Source of the DNA: Cyclospora cayetanensis
Lineage: Eukaryota > Apicomplexa > Conoidasida > Eucoccidiorida > Eimeriidae
Assembly: GCF_002999335.1 (NCBI RefSeq)
Contig: NW_020312079.1
Span: forward strand, 1-64,000
Length of the DNA stretch: 64,000 bases
Reading direction: 5' to 3'
Shown: one piece after another, positions 1-16,151 of the stretch
Layout of the letters: each line of letters begins with the position of its first letter
Position numbering within the stretch: position 1 is the stretch's first letter
Program-made: the position numbers and the translations under genes
The notes under the pieces: generated by a model
What the model was told of the DNA's origin: nothing
Seen by the model: the letters and a program-made list of their open reading frames with translations, nothing else
The model's database searches: none

Positions 1-103
1 GAAGGATTTACATGCGAGCATTAGTTGCTTAGATATATTAATTAATACGTCAACGAACGCGCCGAGACACCATATTCTGTGATCGCTCTAATAATAAACT
101 TTG

Positions 104-148
104 TTCTCTCTCTCTCTCTCTCTCTGCCTCTCTCTCTGTCTCTCTCTC

Positions 149-226
<78 letters not shown>
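104..226. repeat. (CT)n microsatellite
   Basis: About 120 bases of almost pure CT dinucleotides, with a few interruptions (CTGCCT, CTGTCT, CTCACT). The purines all lie on the minus strand. It opens long Leu/Ser ORFs on the plus strand and Arg/Glu ORFs on the minus strand, which I treat as artefacts. It probably lies in an intron just upstream of the exon that starts at 331. Confidence 0.95.
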
Positions 227-228
<2 letters not shown>

Positions 229-330
229 CCTTTTTCATGGCATACACCGCAAGTCCGCACCCTTGTGGCCACGCCGCCCCGCGCTTTTACGACTGTCGTG
301 CATCCGATGCGTGTGAACGCCTTTTTTTCA

Positions 331-723
331 GCCTCAGCAAATGCCGTTCCACAGTCTCCGGCCTTAGGGGCCCTCACTTCTGATCAGGGGGGTGCCTCTC
401 CTTCGGTCGAGCTATCTGCCTCCAGGGCAGCCCCTGCAAACTCCGAACCGCAGGCCGATGCAGCAGCACCTCCAAGGCAGCACCCGCAGGCAGCTGCCGC
501 AGGAACGGAAGAGCGCACGGGGGAAGTGAATTCAAAACTCCCGGAAAGCAAGGGCTGGGGCCGCCTCAGTTCAAAAAAAAGAGAAAAATCACAAAACGTG
601 CAGCAGGAGGGCCAGAAGGCGGGTCAGACGCCGCTGCCCGCGGCAGCAGCAGAGGCCGACATGAAGAATCCACCCAAGAAGAAAAAGACATTCTCGCTCT
701 TTGGAAAGCGAGAGCAGAAGTAA
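331..723 (+). CDS. Last exon of an unidentified gene (5' part outside the window)
   Basis: An open frame runs from a good acceptor (a run of T followed by CAG, ending at 330) to TAA at 721-723. It gives about 130 residues, low in complexity and rich in Ala, Pro, Ser and Gln, followed by a strongly basic tail with two Lys-rich clusters and the ending FSLFGKREQK. The basic clusters could be nuclear-localisation signals, which is inference. No family is recognised. The reading frame could also continue upstream through the CT tract, but the acceptor makes a splice junction more likely. The rest of the gene would lie to the left. Confidence 0.45.
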   Translation, partial: ASANAVPQSPALGALTSDQGGASPSVELSASRAAPANSEPQADAAAPPRQHPQAAAAGTEERTGEVNSKLPESKGWGRLSSKKREKSQNVQQEGQKAGQTPLPAAAAEADMKNPPKKKKTFSLFGKREQK

Positions 724-3567
724 ACACTAGAACTCAGAACCAACAGACCCTTCTAGCGAGAAAGGGCGAAAGCAGCCGCGTGGCGGAAAACGAAGCAGCT
801 GCGCGTATTGTGTACTCAAATGCGCACTTGCATGCATGCACACATGCGCGTCTACAAGCAGTCTGTAGAGCCTTCCTACGCATGTCGTATCTGCCGAAGG
901 GGCATCCGACTGCGGAAGTGTCTTCCTTGATAGCGTGGGTAGAGAGGCCCCTCGCATGCACCTGACGCGATGCGCAAGTGGGCGTGGAAGCGCGCGCATA
1001 CCGGGGTCTGCAGTGGGTGCGTGTAATTAGTGTTCAATGTACGGCTGGTTGGCGAATTCGTGGCCAGTTCAAGGGCTGTAGGGAAGTTTTGATGTCTGTG
1101 TGAAGATATTTAGCAGAAGGCTGCTACACAAATCGACTCGCAACAGTAAAACGAAGAGGAGGAGGGCGGTAGAAAGGGCGCTGCTTCGCTTTGTAAAAGT
1201 CAGGACTGGCACAAAAAGGGCTGACACCCATGAGTCTTCTTAGAAGGAGGCCCCTCAGCGAATGCGTCTAACAGGAGGAGGGTTCCACCAGCAGGCGCAG
1301 GTCGCTGATTGGAGGATCTTCTCTTAAACACCCCTCGTCCCTTGGACAAGGGCTGAAGGCGCATCAGGACGCCAGGCACATCAACCCTTGAGACACATAG
1401 CGGCGGCTGTCGCCAAAAATGTTCTAACAAATCGTGCCTCCAAATAGGGGATATGGGCATGTGTACAAGCGCCTATAAAGCAGGGAGCACAGGCGCTACG
1501 GTTAAGTGGTACGTATATGGCTAAGGTGATTCCCCTTGAGCTGCTGAGCTGTTCCCCTTGGTAAAATCGTTTCTGAGACGTGTACCAAGAGTAGATGCGA
1601 TGCCTCGAGCTCTGGAATGCTCACGGGGACACTAGAAGAAATAAAGGGGGGCGCTTCCCCGAGTTCCCTTGCCAGGTTGCTCGACATTATTCATGCGGCC
1701 GCTCCAGCATTACCTGCTGCTGCCCGAGCTTGCACGACAGTCCACCATCTTGTGCAGCAGATGGATCAACTCGCCCCAATCAGTCTGTAAGGGACCTTGA
1801 ACAGGACCCAACCACGTGTGACTTGAGCGATGATTCATGCAACAGGTTACTACTCAGTTTCACCTAGATTTCAGCCTATTCCTCTTGTTAGCGTTGGGCC
1901 CCACACCTCTCCTGTCCAGTCTCGCGTGCCACACGCAAGCGCTACTTGGCCCCTTTTGCGCTAGAGACGCACTTAGAGGCGTCATCGCCAGGGTGCGATG
2001 CAGCGCCACGCATCTTTCCAGGATTTCCGGAACCTAAGTGGGCTTGCTCCAGGATGCTGCTGCACTGGGCAACTGCATTTTTCTGTACTACAATGAATGA
2101 CGAGTAGAGAGCACTGCCGCCAGCTGGATGGAAGCGTGACAAAGTCTGGAGGACACTTCTTCAACGTGCCTATGTGGAGGAATTCACGATTCTAGCGTGT
2201 TTCACGGGGAATTCCTTTGAGATACTCCCGTTGCAGCGCCCCATGCTGTGCTTGGTATGAGCGACGGGATGCCTGTTGTCCGGGCTGCGCAATCATTCGT
2301 TCGCCCCTAGTTTTGATTGCTGTTTTACTACGCTGTAGCTGCATCCATTACCACAAGCTGTAGAGTTTGCTCTGAAGCGTTGGGAGCATTCGTACGCTCT
2401 ACGACGGTCATGCATAGCAGTGGCCTCCAGGGCACCTGCTGCAGGACTCGGCGCTTGAGGCGAGCTGTCTTGGCCCACAAAAGGTCAAGTACTTATTTAT
2501 CGCCTTCCACGGAAGAAGGAGGGCTAAACATAACTGGTGAAAATACCCAATGGTAGCAAAGCTTCGGACTCGTGTAAAGAGGAAGCTAAGACCTGACTGC
2601 ATTCTGTTTCCCGTCCCAAAATGCAAAATCCTAAACTAGAAGATAGTAGCAAATTTAGCTCATTGAATATTTGGACTTCACGGGCGCCCCAGGCGTGATA
2701 TAGAACTGGAAGGCACTCTTGAATCCATGCCGAGAGGGTGTCACGGCCCTTTAATCCCCTTCGCCTCTATCCTAATCCCATCGTTCATATTATTCTTATC
2801 TCGCCCGTCAAAAGACTCGAGTGGCAAAGAGTCATTTATGTGATGCTTGCGGTTTGGCTGTTCAGGTCTCTTCATCCCCCGTCTGCTTGGAGGATCTGAG
2901 TTCGGATAACAAGAGCCCAATGGTTCGGAATTTCGGCAGCTTCCGGCGACGCGAACATCATAAGGCAGAGGAAGCAGCATTAAAAGCCACAATGGAACAC
3001 ACTTGTGAATGAAACTGCAACATGGAGAGCACTCAACGAGGTACTCAAACTAGCGTATCACGACAAAGCCACGTCTGAGTGCGCGTGAAGTTTGAGTGGG
3101 CAAAGTAAAAATTCAACGAATGCCACTTAGGTGACGCAATTTCCCCGAGTACACTTGTTCTGCACCTGACCTTGCCTCATGTAAACTACGTGCTGCCCCT
3201 GGTCTCTAAAGCCCCGTGGTCAGGGCCCCCCTTGAGAAGGAAGGGCCTTCCTTGTCTGAAGATTCCGCTGTACAAGGGGTGCGTCATTCTCTTCACCTAC
3301 AGCCTTTTAGAAGTATCTTTCTGTTTTGTGTGCCCCTGCTGTGGGCGTATGCCCATTTTGCAGTGGATTTCTTGCCCCGTTCACTTTTCGGGGCGGTATA
3401 ACATAAGTGGCATTTGCTGTTCTGAGATGCCTCATGCCGCACAAATCCACAATGATTTGAAGCAGGCTTTTATTGTAAGCTGACAATCTGCTCTTTAGGG
3501 GAGAAGGATACGCCACTGGCTCGTGAGAGCGCAGTAATGCCAATTTCTGTTATACTTGCATAGAAAG
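724..3567. other. Gene-free stretch
   Basis: No supported gene on either strand. ORFs here are short (up to about 100 codons), show no recognisable domain and do not link by plausible splice sites into anything I know. The stretch is unusually poor in simple repeats. It should contain the 3' region of the left-end gene and the promoter of the HD-domain gene at 3568. Confidence 0.55.
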
Positions 3568-5234
3568 ATGGAAGGCATTACACAGTTTCTCGGCTTTGTT
3601 GGGAGCATAAAACGATTGAAAAGAGCTGGGTGGCTGCGACACATAGATTCCAGAGACGCAGAAAGCGTGGGGGACCACTCATTCGGGGTTGCAGCTCATT
3701 TTCTCGCTTTATCGGATAAAGATCTTTGCGTCAATGGCCAGTGTGCCGACAGGAGTCGGTAAGAAAAGCACATTAGCTTTCCAACGTAGCTCATTTCTTC
3801 CCTTGCACTGTCTGCTCGTGGGATACCCTTAACTTCCTGACAGTTAGATTCACTGTTCCTTTTGTCGGCCACCGATACCTCAACAAGAGCCGTTCGCGCT
3901 GCCCTTTCCTCGGCACTTTTACTTCTCCCCATCGAACAAAATGCCAGGTGTCTGACTGCACATACACTTCACTTAACATCTGAGGCTTTGCTTCGTTCAG
4001 GTGTATCATGATGGCTCTGACCCATGATCTAGCCGAGTCCATTGTAGGGGACATTACGCCTCAAGACCCCGTAACCCCCAAAGAAAAGGCAAAAAGAGAA
4101 GGCGAAGCCATTCGTACGATCTGCAGTTCTCTTGAAAAAACGCGCGCAAACGAACTGATAGAACTGTGGGAAGAATACGAGCGAGGTAAATAAGCGGAAA
4201 CACGAGGAAAGTAATTGCAAGTGCCTATCCGTGTGGATGTATGTCTACACGTGTAGATGGGTGCGCTTTTTGCACACACAACGCTGCTTGCATGCGTCAG
4301 CACGAACTGACCTAACTTTTACGTGCACTGATAGGGTATTCGTGTTTCTGTGTGTGAACACCTTTAGGGGTACGTCTACTGCCCGTTGACAGATACTGCA
4401 TTTTGCCATTTCATTTGACTTTTAGGATAGAAATGCCAAAATGCGTGTATCTGAAGAAGTGTAGTGCAGAGCAAGACGAAACGATCCCATCAGATGTGCT
4501 GCATCTGCTGTAGGTCACAGTGCAGAGGCTCAATTGGTGAAGGATGCGGACAAGTTCGATATGATTGTGCAGGTTCGTGCAGGCACCTTTCATGCAGAAC
4601 CAGTTCCATTAGATCTATCCTCTAGCCCGTACTCTGCAGTTGCGGCTATGTATATAAAGTGCCATATAAACGAATGCGGCTAGTTGCTCATGCAAATGCT
4701 TTGTTGTTCGCACATGTGCATGCTGACACTATGATGTGTACACTGGTAGGTTACCCTGCTGTAAGGCTAGACATATATTTCCCGACGCATATAAGCTAAT
4801 GTACAATGCAATTAAACAACATCTTTCGGTTAGAAGCCGCGGCAACGTCACACGTGTGAGTCGTGATTATTTAGTGCGTTGCGGGATATACGTTGGCCTA
4901 CCAATTTTTGGAAGCGGTACTTGGTGTAATGCATTGATGCCTTATTCTTGGTGCTTCTTCGTACACACAGAGGCCACACGCTAAGTAACCATTGCAGCGG
5001 GCATTTAATTTCTTCTCCTTATGTGGACCTTCGCTACACGTTGAATCATAACTCCTAGATTGTAAATATTGTTTGGTTTGTTTTCTACAGGCTTATGACT
5101 ATGAACAGCGATACGGAGTGTCTTTAGAGGAGTTTTTCGTGTCCACTGAAACAGTTTTCAAGACCGATACTTTCAAAGCTCTAAGCCGCAATCTTAGGGA
5201 TAAACGCAACACCTGGATCAACAGCAAGCCCTAA
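3568..5234 (+). CDS. HDDC2: HD-domain 5'-deoxynucleotidase, HDDC2/YfbR family
   Basis: Enzymes of this family remove phosphate from deoxyribonucleoside 5'-monophosphates in a metal-dependent reaction. Four exons join in phase: 3568-3758, 4001-4185, 4514-4572 and 5091-5234, giving 192 residues (human HDDC2 has 204). The metal-binding residues are visible: the His of ESVGDH (exon 1), the His-Asp pair of THDLAE (exon 2) and the Asp of KDADKFD (exon 3). The segment LWEEYE and the ending of exon 4 also follow the human protein. The start is the ATG that places ITQFLGFVGSIKRL where family members begin; a TTG twelve bases upstream in frame is not needed. All introns are GT-AG. The gene has no homopolymer runs, unlike many genes further right. 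Family assignment is firm; substrate preference is inferred. Confidence 0.9.
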
Positions 5235-8010
5235 TCACTTGCCCAGAGTCTAATCCCACCAAAAGGATAGCACCTTTTTCTGTTTATCTTCAGTGGGGGA
5301 CGAATGAAGGAAGTGGGAAGGACGGAGATACAGACAAAAAACATCTCTTTTATTACTTGATTTTTTGCACTGGCGACAGCGCAGATCCATAATAGACCTG
5401 CGCATGCCGTTGTCTTTTCTAAGGCTCGAAGGCCTCGTTCTGCCCATCTGAACAGCTAAATGACTGCAATTAATGTACATGCACTCCAGCAATCAAAGGG
5501 ACCTGTTTTGCCGGGGCGTGCATTCTTTGCCCCACTGAAATTTTCGGCACTTTGTCCCAGTACAAGCGATCGATAAATTATTCCATTTGTCTCTGGATAA
5601 CTGGAGGAAAAGTGGAGAGGCCACTGGCCATGCGTGTAAAGGCCTGAAGGCATTTGTAAGGCATACGGAAATAAGCTGGAAAGGCGCGCATTGAGACAAC
5701 TCGGGTTTTGTGTTCATTATTTTAATTCCTTGCCTCTGCATGGTAATCATGCCTTTCAACTAAGACATGAGACTCTCAACGTTAGAATGACAGCTTCAGG
5801 CGGACCGTATGCCCACGCTTTTTTTGTCCTGGATCATTTTCCATTGCACCAATCTAAAGATTTGCTTGTTGCGATAGCTCCTACATTGTGGAATTCACAA
5901 AATCGTGTTGAATTCCTGCTGCAAACTCAATACATAGGAAGCAAAAAAGAGGCTTCTCAAACGATAGACTTAGCATTGATGTAGCTGCTGGGTCAGGGGC
6001 TTTTTCTCTTTGGTCAACGCCGGCTTCCTCCGGAGGAATCCTTTCAGCGTATAATCTGCATATCGACTGCATTTGGTGTTTGCATATATCAAATGGTATT
6101 TAAACTACGAGTATTTTGCAATTTTTTAATTCCACTATTTTTATAGTCTATGCCAAACCGCTGAGGCCTGCTCCATCTGCCATGCGCTTGGCCTCAAGTG
6201 GTTCATTCGACCTAAAGAGAGACATCTAAAGTAGATACGATAATCCTCCTGGCACAGGTAGTATTGCAGCTAATCCTTTGGCCTGTCGCTCACACCAATT
6301 TTGTGTGAGTGAGATGCGTCCAGGTGGGCTGCCTGCACACCCCAACCATAACCGGTCCAGAGCGAATCGGGGCCAGCTCACTTTCTATGAACAGCGTTCA
6401 GGCTAGGAGCTACTGGAAAAGACAAACGTGCTCAAAGGCGTGAGTGAAACTGGAAAAAGTTGAAGGGGATATCCAGTCACCACCAGAGTCTTCCGGGCGG
6501 CGGAGTCACCCATGATTGCCTAGGAGAACAGCCGGTCTAACAAGGCTGAAAGGTCGGCTCGTTGTTTGGCGACAGGGTTCTGGTAGTCATTAAGCTGCTT
6601 CAAATAGTGCGCCGTAGGACTAACATTATAACGAGTCCCCAAGCGCCTACATCATATGAGCCTAATGAGAGAATGCTTGTAGTTGCCAGCGCAGCTTAGG
6701 GCCCCAAACTGTGAAGCCAGAAGACGCCTTTGACATCCAATTATCAAATCGTACAGCAAGTTCCCACAGTATGCCCATCCCGAGGAATGCCCAAATTCAC
6801 TTTTGTGCGCTGCCCCGTATCTGGGAAATTACCAAAAAAGAAGGGCAAACACCCCTTGAGCGCCCATACACTGCAGCTGAATTCTTCAAGAGCTCACTAA
6901 CGTTCTGACCTTAATGGTTGTTCAAGGAACCCGCATTCGTCGAGCAGACCACTATGGCTATTGCAGCTGGGGCCGTTGCACGAGAAGCCCCGGTTCTTAC
7001 AGTGCCGGCACGAAGAGCTCTTAGACCAAAAAACTAAATAAACCCGACGAGCTCTGCACATAAAGGGGAAAGGACTCTAGATACGCAAAGAGGGTGGATT
7101 CCTAGGGCACTGTCAGAGGCTACAAACCCCCTGTTCCTGCTATTGGCACGTATTGGTCTGTGGAATGGGATGAGGGAACTGTTAGTGCCACTTTAGTCCC
7201 CTCTTCAGCATAAGCCCACAAGGATTTGCCTGTTAGATCATCAGCATAGAACTGGGTGTGTTGCCATTTATATGGCCTACGCCAAAAAAATTCGCTGCAG
7301 CACTCTCTTCATCGGAGGCCCCTCAACGCAGGCCATTTAGTCTTCTAGATTAGCCCTAAAAAAGCCTTCTTGTCGTCCGTTTGTCCTTCAAAAAGAATCT
7401 TTTTCCGTCTACAAGTCCGGCAAGTAACGATTACGTGACATAATGCTCTCTCTGGATGCCGTTTAGTCATGTCGGTGATGGCGAGCGATCCGTACTTAGT
7501 CTGGAGTGTCAGATAGCAAGGCGGTGTTGGACCCACATCTACAGTCCAAGACAGGCAAAAATGGTGCATTATCAAAGATCATGAGGGTTAGCGCTTTAGT
7601 TAGCATGTTAGAAAACATGTATTTGCTGCAAAGGTGCTGCAGGCTGCCAGATTACTGTAACTGCAGCCCACAGCAGACGGCAGCCGAAAGGGCAGATCAT
7701 GCTCCACACGGCGAACATGCCTGTGCATGTGAGGGCTCCTGTTCTACTATTTTTGAGTTTTTAAAGTAGAAAATCGAGATTAAATCACGGCTAACAACCC
7801 GAAGAAGCTCTGTACGATGGAGAAGGCGGATGCACACCACCTATTCTGCGGGAGCCCCTAGACTCGCGGATTGCATGTCACAGGTATTCTAGGAGATAAA
7901 AAGACTGCTTTCTTCCATGATTGTCTTGAAGCGGGTTGTCGCCGAGCGGTAGCTTTCTTCAAGTCTTCCGCGAAGAGCCAAGGCCGTGGAGTCCAACGAG
8001 CACCTTGAAA
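5235..8010. other. Gene-free stretch
   Basis: Nothing is supported between the HD-domain gene and adenylosuccinate lyase. The longest ORFs are about 65-100 codons with unremarkable composition and no domain. Base composition is balanced and there are no long trinucleotide runs. The last few hundred bases should contain the promoter and 5' UTR of the lyase gene. Confidence 0.55.
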
Positions 8011-11381
<3,371 letters not shown>

Positions 11382-11760
11382 GTCCCTGCCGTTTAAGCTC
11401 GAGTGCTGTAAGCCCCGAGATTTTGTCTTTTAGGAACCCTGAAGTTACTACATTAGTAGATCTGCATCCAGTGATGCAGACACACATTCACGCGACGACG
11501 GGAGAGGGAGAGGAGCTGCAGATGCTCTCGCACCCCGATGCGCGCTGCTGCAGGACGCAGCCATTGGCGGCCATGGAAGCGATTTTATGCCAGCCGTTCG
11601 CTAGATACGGGCTGACAGTTTAGCCATGATGGTTTTGCTTGTAGAACAAAGCCAGCCTTTATAGTTCGTGCCCTAAGAAGGCAGTACGTGTGAAACAGTT
11701 CAAACGAGAACAATGGAAGGAGTCCCCTGTTAGCTCTAGTGTATATTAAAACTCCGGCTC
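11382..11760. other. Convergent intergenic region
   Basis: This 379-base gap separates the stop codons of the lyase (+) and the oxidoreductase (-) and must hold both 3' UTRs. An ORF of 66 codons starts at 11423 but has no homology I recognise and is probably not coding. Confidence 0.6.
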
Positions 11761-14700
11761 TTAAGGCGTTCCGTGCAAGCTTGCAATGGCGCGGTCCAAA
11801 ATAATGACGACTTTGCCAATGTTTGCGGACTCCTGAAGACGTTGGTGCGCCTCTTCCGCCTCTTCCGCGCCGAATGTGCGGTCAACAACGACCTGCAAAA
11901 AAGTGCAGCAGCGCATGCGCCAAATAACGCACCCATGCCTTGAGCTCTGCTCTTCGCCGCTATCATGAGATGTATTCGTGAGTGTTGTGGTCAGGGCATT
12001 CGATCACAGGTTTTAGGCTGTGGACGCATTTTTCGCGCGCAATTCTTTCGCGCTCGCCTTCCTCTGTCGCAAGTCGAATGCTGGCAGATTGTAAAACGTG
12101 AGTCTGGCTGATCGTCTCCCCCGTCCGCATTGGCACTGGGGCTTGGCGCCTGCGCTGCTCGCTCTGTGACCACTACACCGCAATCCAGGTGCTCTCCCCC
12201 CGTCAGGGCGCAAATTCAGCAACCTGCCTTAAGTGTCCCGTCTGCGAGTTTTGGGAGAATGTCTTGCTTAAAGTTCGCGACAAGTTCTTTCTGGTAGCTC
12301 TCACTGCGGCTCCGCAAGGTCGTGGATAGGAGTCGTAGCCGCTTTTGCAGCAAACTCGCCAAGGAGAACGACAGACGATGCCCCCCTAGGCTGCCGTATA
12401 AGATCCATCTAAGCCACAAGCAAGACTCAAACACTTTTTAGTTCCCTGAGCACTTCTGGTTTCTTCCGAGGCCTCACACGAACCCTGGTCGCCGCGCACC
12501 AGCCCTCTTCGAAACCCCCCATCGCCAACAAGGCCACAACGGCTCGGAGGTCGGCCTCGCTGTGGGTGTACGTACAGCCCGCGGGCAGCACAAGACGGCT
12601 AATCAAAACTCCTAAGCGCGGCTTACGTGCCGTCCACACGCAGTGCTTTTACAGTTTGCTCCCAGAGAGAAGCCCCCACGCAGTCGAGGACAAGGTCCAC
12701 GCCTCTGCAGCCGCAGCGTACAATGCCGTTCAAGAAGTTGTCTAGACAGTTATCGCGTTCGCAGGCTGGCCGCTTGGTCCCGCCAGGCGACTAAAAAAGA
12801 AGCACCTCCGCAAGGGCCTAACGAATGGACATGGAAAATGCCACCTCAAGGAAACTCCGGAGGCCCATGAAATGCAAAGACCCACAAGCGTCCACACAGG
12901 ACGTTTTATTCATTGTAGGATCACACGGCACAACGGCTTAAAACGCATGCAGCCAGCTGATGGCAAGTAAGCAGATACAAACGGCAACGCATTTTGGATG
13001 CCACTGAGAGGAGCCCGCCGCATGCCAGGTCCTTGGCCAGTGCTCCCTCAAGAGCTAAATTGCAAGACATATGAGCACTAGGGTCCAGATTTAGCTCTTC
13101 GCTTACTGTCCGTCGGTGCGTTTTAGTGCTTCGTCACCCAGGGTGTCTCCCAACAGCTTGTAGTTCAAGGAAACCGCCGCGCCTGCAGTAACGGTAAACC
13201 CAGACCCTAAGGCCTAGCCTGCGCATTAGCCTCCTGATCCTCAAAAGGGGTCTTGGCGAATAACGACAAGCAAGCCCACGCAAAAGATCGACGCGTCTAG
13301 AGCCCTAGAAAAAGAGGGTGATAGTTACTAGAAGCACGGGCATTCGCTCGTCTTTAACGATTCGGAGGAAGACGAAGATTGAGGACAGCTAGCGACATAT
13401 CCAAGGTGATACGGAAGCACTGCTTGCTTAAACCGCGCATACTTCAGCCCTAGCGAGCATTCGTCACCGTAAGGCGGCAGTGGACAGCATGTGGCCTCGT
13501 GAGCCACGAGCCACTCACCGAGGTTTTCAGCGCACTGCAGTTTCTCCGGTGTCCCTGCGACGGCAAGCACCTTCGCTCCCGGCAGGAAAGCCCGAATAAT
13601 CTGCAGGAGAGCCACGCCAACCCCTGCAAACAGCTCATGCAACAGCAAAAGGAATCTTCGCCACTGTCGCCTATGAGACAGAGAACACTCCACCAAGCAC
13701 AAAACGCGCTCAAGCCCCTCCTTTAAGGACTCGGACACCCACACCGCTCACTAAGAGACACCCTTACTCACACACACACACAGAAAGAGAGAGAGATTGA
13801 GCGACACACATATGATTTCACAGACCAAGGCAGACGTGCGCCTATCAAGGGCTTATGGCTTAAAAGTTGTTACCCGATGCGGCTGCATACACAAGGATGC
13901 TCTTTACTCCTGATGGTTTCCCTCCGTTCGCTGGAAAGTCCGTTAAGCCTGAACCGGCATCACATGTCTCCCACAGCTCCACGCCTTGAAACCGTCTAAC
14001 GCTGTATCTGCAAGCCCTGTCTCATCCCCACCAACTCACCTCCTACTTCTTGCAGCAACTGATAGGCGGTAATCCAGTTCTCTGGAATGCATGCCGCCTG
14101 AATATGTGCGAAGACAAACAAGTGTCTACAGCTTGTGGTTTTCCAGCTTGCTAGGTATTCCAGCTTTGAGGCCTTGAGGAGCACAGGATGGCTCCACGTC
14201 CTTGACCAGGGGATGCTAGAAGCAACTCGGATTCGAGTTCATACATATATATATATATACTCTAATAGCCTACCTCTTCGACTGTAAGGTTACTGGGAAT
14301 GGGGAAGCATAGTTCAGGGCTTGCAGCAACGTATTCCGCATATCCGCCTCCTAGAGAGAGCACCAAACATGCAGAGCGCCTTAAGGCGTATGGATCGAGA
14401 CTCCCGCGTGTTGCTCTGGACACTCAGAAAGAAAGGTTGAGCGGCCTCTCCCTATCCTCAGAGTCTGTAAAGCGGAGAGGGACTTGGTTGAATGACGCGC
14501 TGCAGCCTCATGCTCCTTGGCGAGCCCCTAGCCGGAAAAGGCAGTGAGCCTTTGCAGGCCTCCTCAAGAGTGCCAGGAAGGCTTAATTCGGGTTATAAGC
14601 GCACATTCGGGGGAAGGCGTGGTTATCTTCTTACCTGGAAGGAGGCAAGCAACAGGAGTTCCATAAGGGAAGGTGCTTCCAGAAACAACGACTCCCGCAG

Positions 14701-15082
14701 CCTCAGGTCCAAGGATATCTGTAGCTCCTTGGGGTGGGGGGTACTTGCCTGCGACGCACATGCCCAGAAACGTTACCTCTGGTTCGTGGAGGTAGATGAG
14801 GCGCTGAGCCGAGCGATTGGGATTTTGGGGGACATGCAACTATGCTATCGTGAGTTCAGGCTACAGAGGGGGATCTCATGTAAATTGGCTCCTCTGTATG
14901 CCCGACTAACCAGCTTTCTGCATCAGATCCATTCGATTTACCCCTGCAGCGCCAACCTTGACGAGGATCTGCCCTTGTCGCACCTGAGGGATAGGGGCCT
15001 CTGACAGGAAGAGGGACGGAGTCCCCTGCCTGCCAGCCGCCCTCGTCAACACTGCGCGCATGCGTTGCATTGCGATGTGCAT
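11761..15082 (-). CDS. Quinone oxidoreductase, PIG3/TP53I3-like (zeta-crystallin class of MDR family)
   Basis: This is an NADPH-dependent quinone oxidoreductase of the medium-chain dehydrogenase/reductase superfamily, without the zinc ligands of alcohol dehydrogenase. Exons, in gene order: 15082-14911, 14748-14635, 14350-14274, 14097-14040, 13670-13519, 12765-12627, 12408-12228, 11892-11761. The product would be about 341 residues (human TP53I3 has 332). Landmarks: VGAAGVNRMDLMQ, DILGPEAAG, AACIPENWITAYQLL, the Rossmann-fold glycines FAGVGVALLQ, VDLVLDCVGASLWE, WILYGSLGG and the ending EEAHQRLQESANIGKVV. Exon 5 is one base short of the phase its neighbours need, and exon 7 appears to end at a GC donor; both are discussed in findings. 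In-frame ATGs lie at 15082, 15070 and 15061; the last fits the human start best. Confidence 0.85.
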
Positions 15083-16151
15083 GCTACTCTGCGAGGAGAT
15101 TCCTCTGTAGGGTGTGCTCCAACACACTCGCCGCCACACACACCGGATCGATATCCTCGAAGGAGCGTCACAGTGCAGTGCAGTGCTTTACTGTATGCGC
15201 CTACGCATACATACATACATATATATGTAGATATTTCCAAAACCGTCTTCCTGAGCACCTCCCCTAGTGCTCCCTTTAGGCATCTCGCCACTCGAAGTGT
15301 CCCGTAATGTGATCGCCACAGGCGTATGACCCTACACCCCAATCACTGGGGAAAGCAGACCACAATAATATTAACAGTAAAGTCGTTTCAGCTTCATAAA
15401 GCTCTGAAATACACACAAATTAAGGGGAAACACACATTCCCAGAACTGCTGCCGCCATAAGGGGCCCCTAGAGACGCTTTGGGGCCCCTAGGAAAATAGA
15501 CCGGCGGTCTGATCACCAGGAGGAGCAAGGAAGTGCCTTAAAACTGCGAAATGACACTGGGCTGCGAATTATGAATGGATTCCTGAGACGTTGTAACGAT
15601 TTCAGCGCGGTTAACCGTTTGTAGGGCCTTAGAGGAAGGCCTTCTAGCCAAATGAGCGCTCGCCTTTGAGGAGTGTAGAAGCCCATGTCGAGTAGAAGCT
15701 GCTTGCTTCGGCAACCCCCCCTTTCGGCTCCTTTGTAGAGTCTGCCTGCTATGCGTGTCACCGAAAATAGGCCGACGTCCTCCCGTCATTGAGGCAGAAG
15801 GAGCAACCCCGTCACTGAAAATTTCGACTGCAGGCCATGAGCGTCAAACCCTCAATCCTGAAGACGAATGGATCAAGAAACGAAACGCCTCCTCATGCAC
15901 CACCTCAAGCTGCGCTGAACCTTTCGCAGCAGCCCTTCTCTAATAATCCTGCTGGCCCGCGGCGTCCGGTGTATACTGCGTGCCTCTTTTGGCTCATTTC
16001 AACTGCGTAGTCTCAAAGAAACTTCCCTTCCCGCATACGGAACGCAGAGCGATTGGCGGGGGAGAGGATCTTGAGCTCCAAGACATCGTACCGTCACGTC
16101 TCGGCGTTCCCGAGGACCTTGCAGGAGCCGATACTGCGTGGTTTGGGCATA
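15083..16151. other. Divergent intergenic region
   Basis: The oxidoreductase (-) and the isopeptidase (+) diverge from this roughly 1.1-kb gap, so it should hold both promoters. It contains two copies of GGGGCCCCTAG twenty bases apart (15461 and 15481) and a short TA/CATA run near 15210. Minus-strand ORFs at 15513-15789 of about 80 codons show no recognisable family. Confidence 0.5.

Noticed and set aside
79..330. Long Leu/Ser and Arg/Glu ORFs across the left end
   Set aside because: They are translations of the CT dinucleotide array and have no start context; only the part after the acceptor at 330 is kept.
11423..11623. 66-codon ORF after adenylosuccinate lyase
   Set aside because: No homology and a position in the expected 3' UTR.
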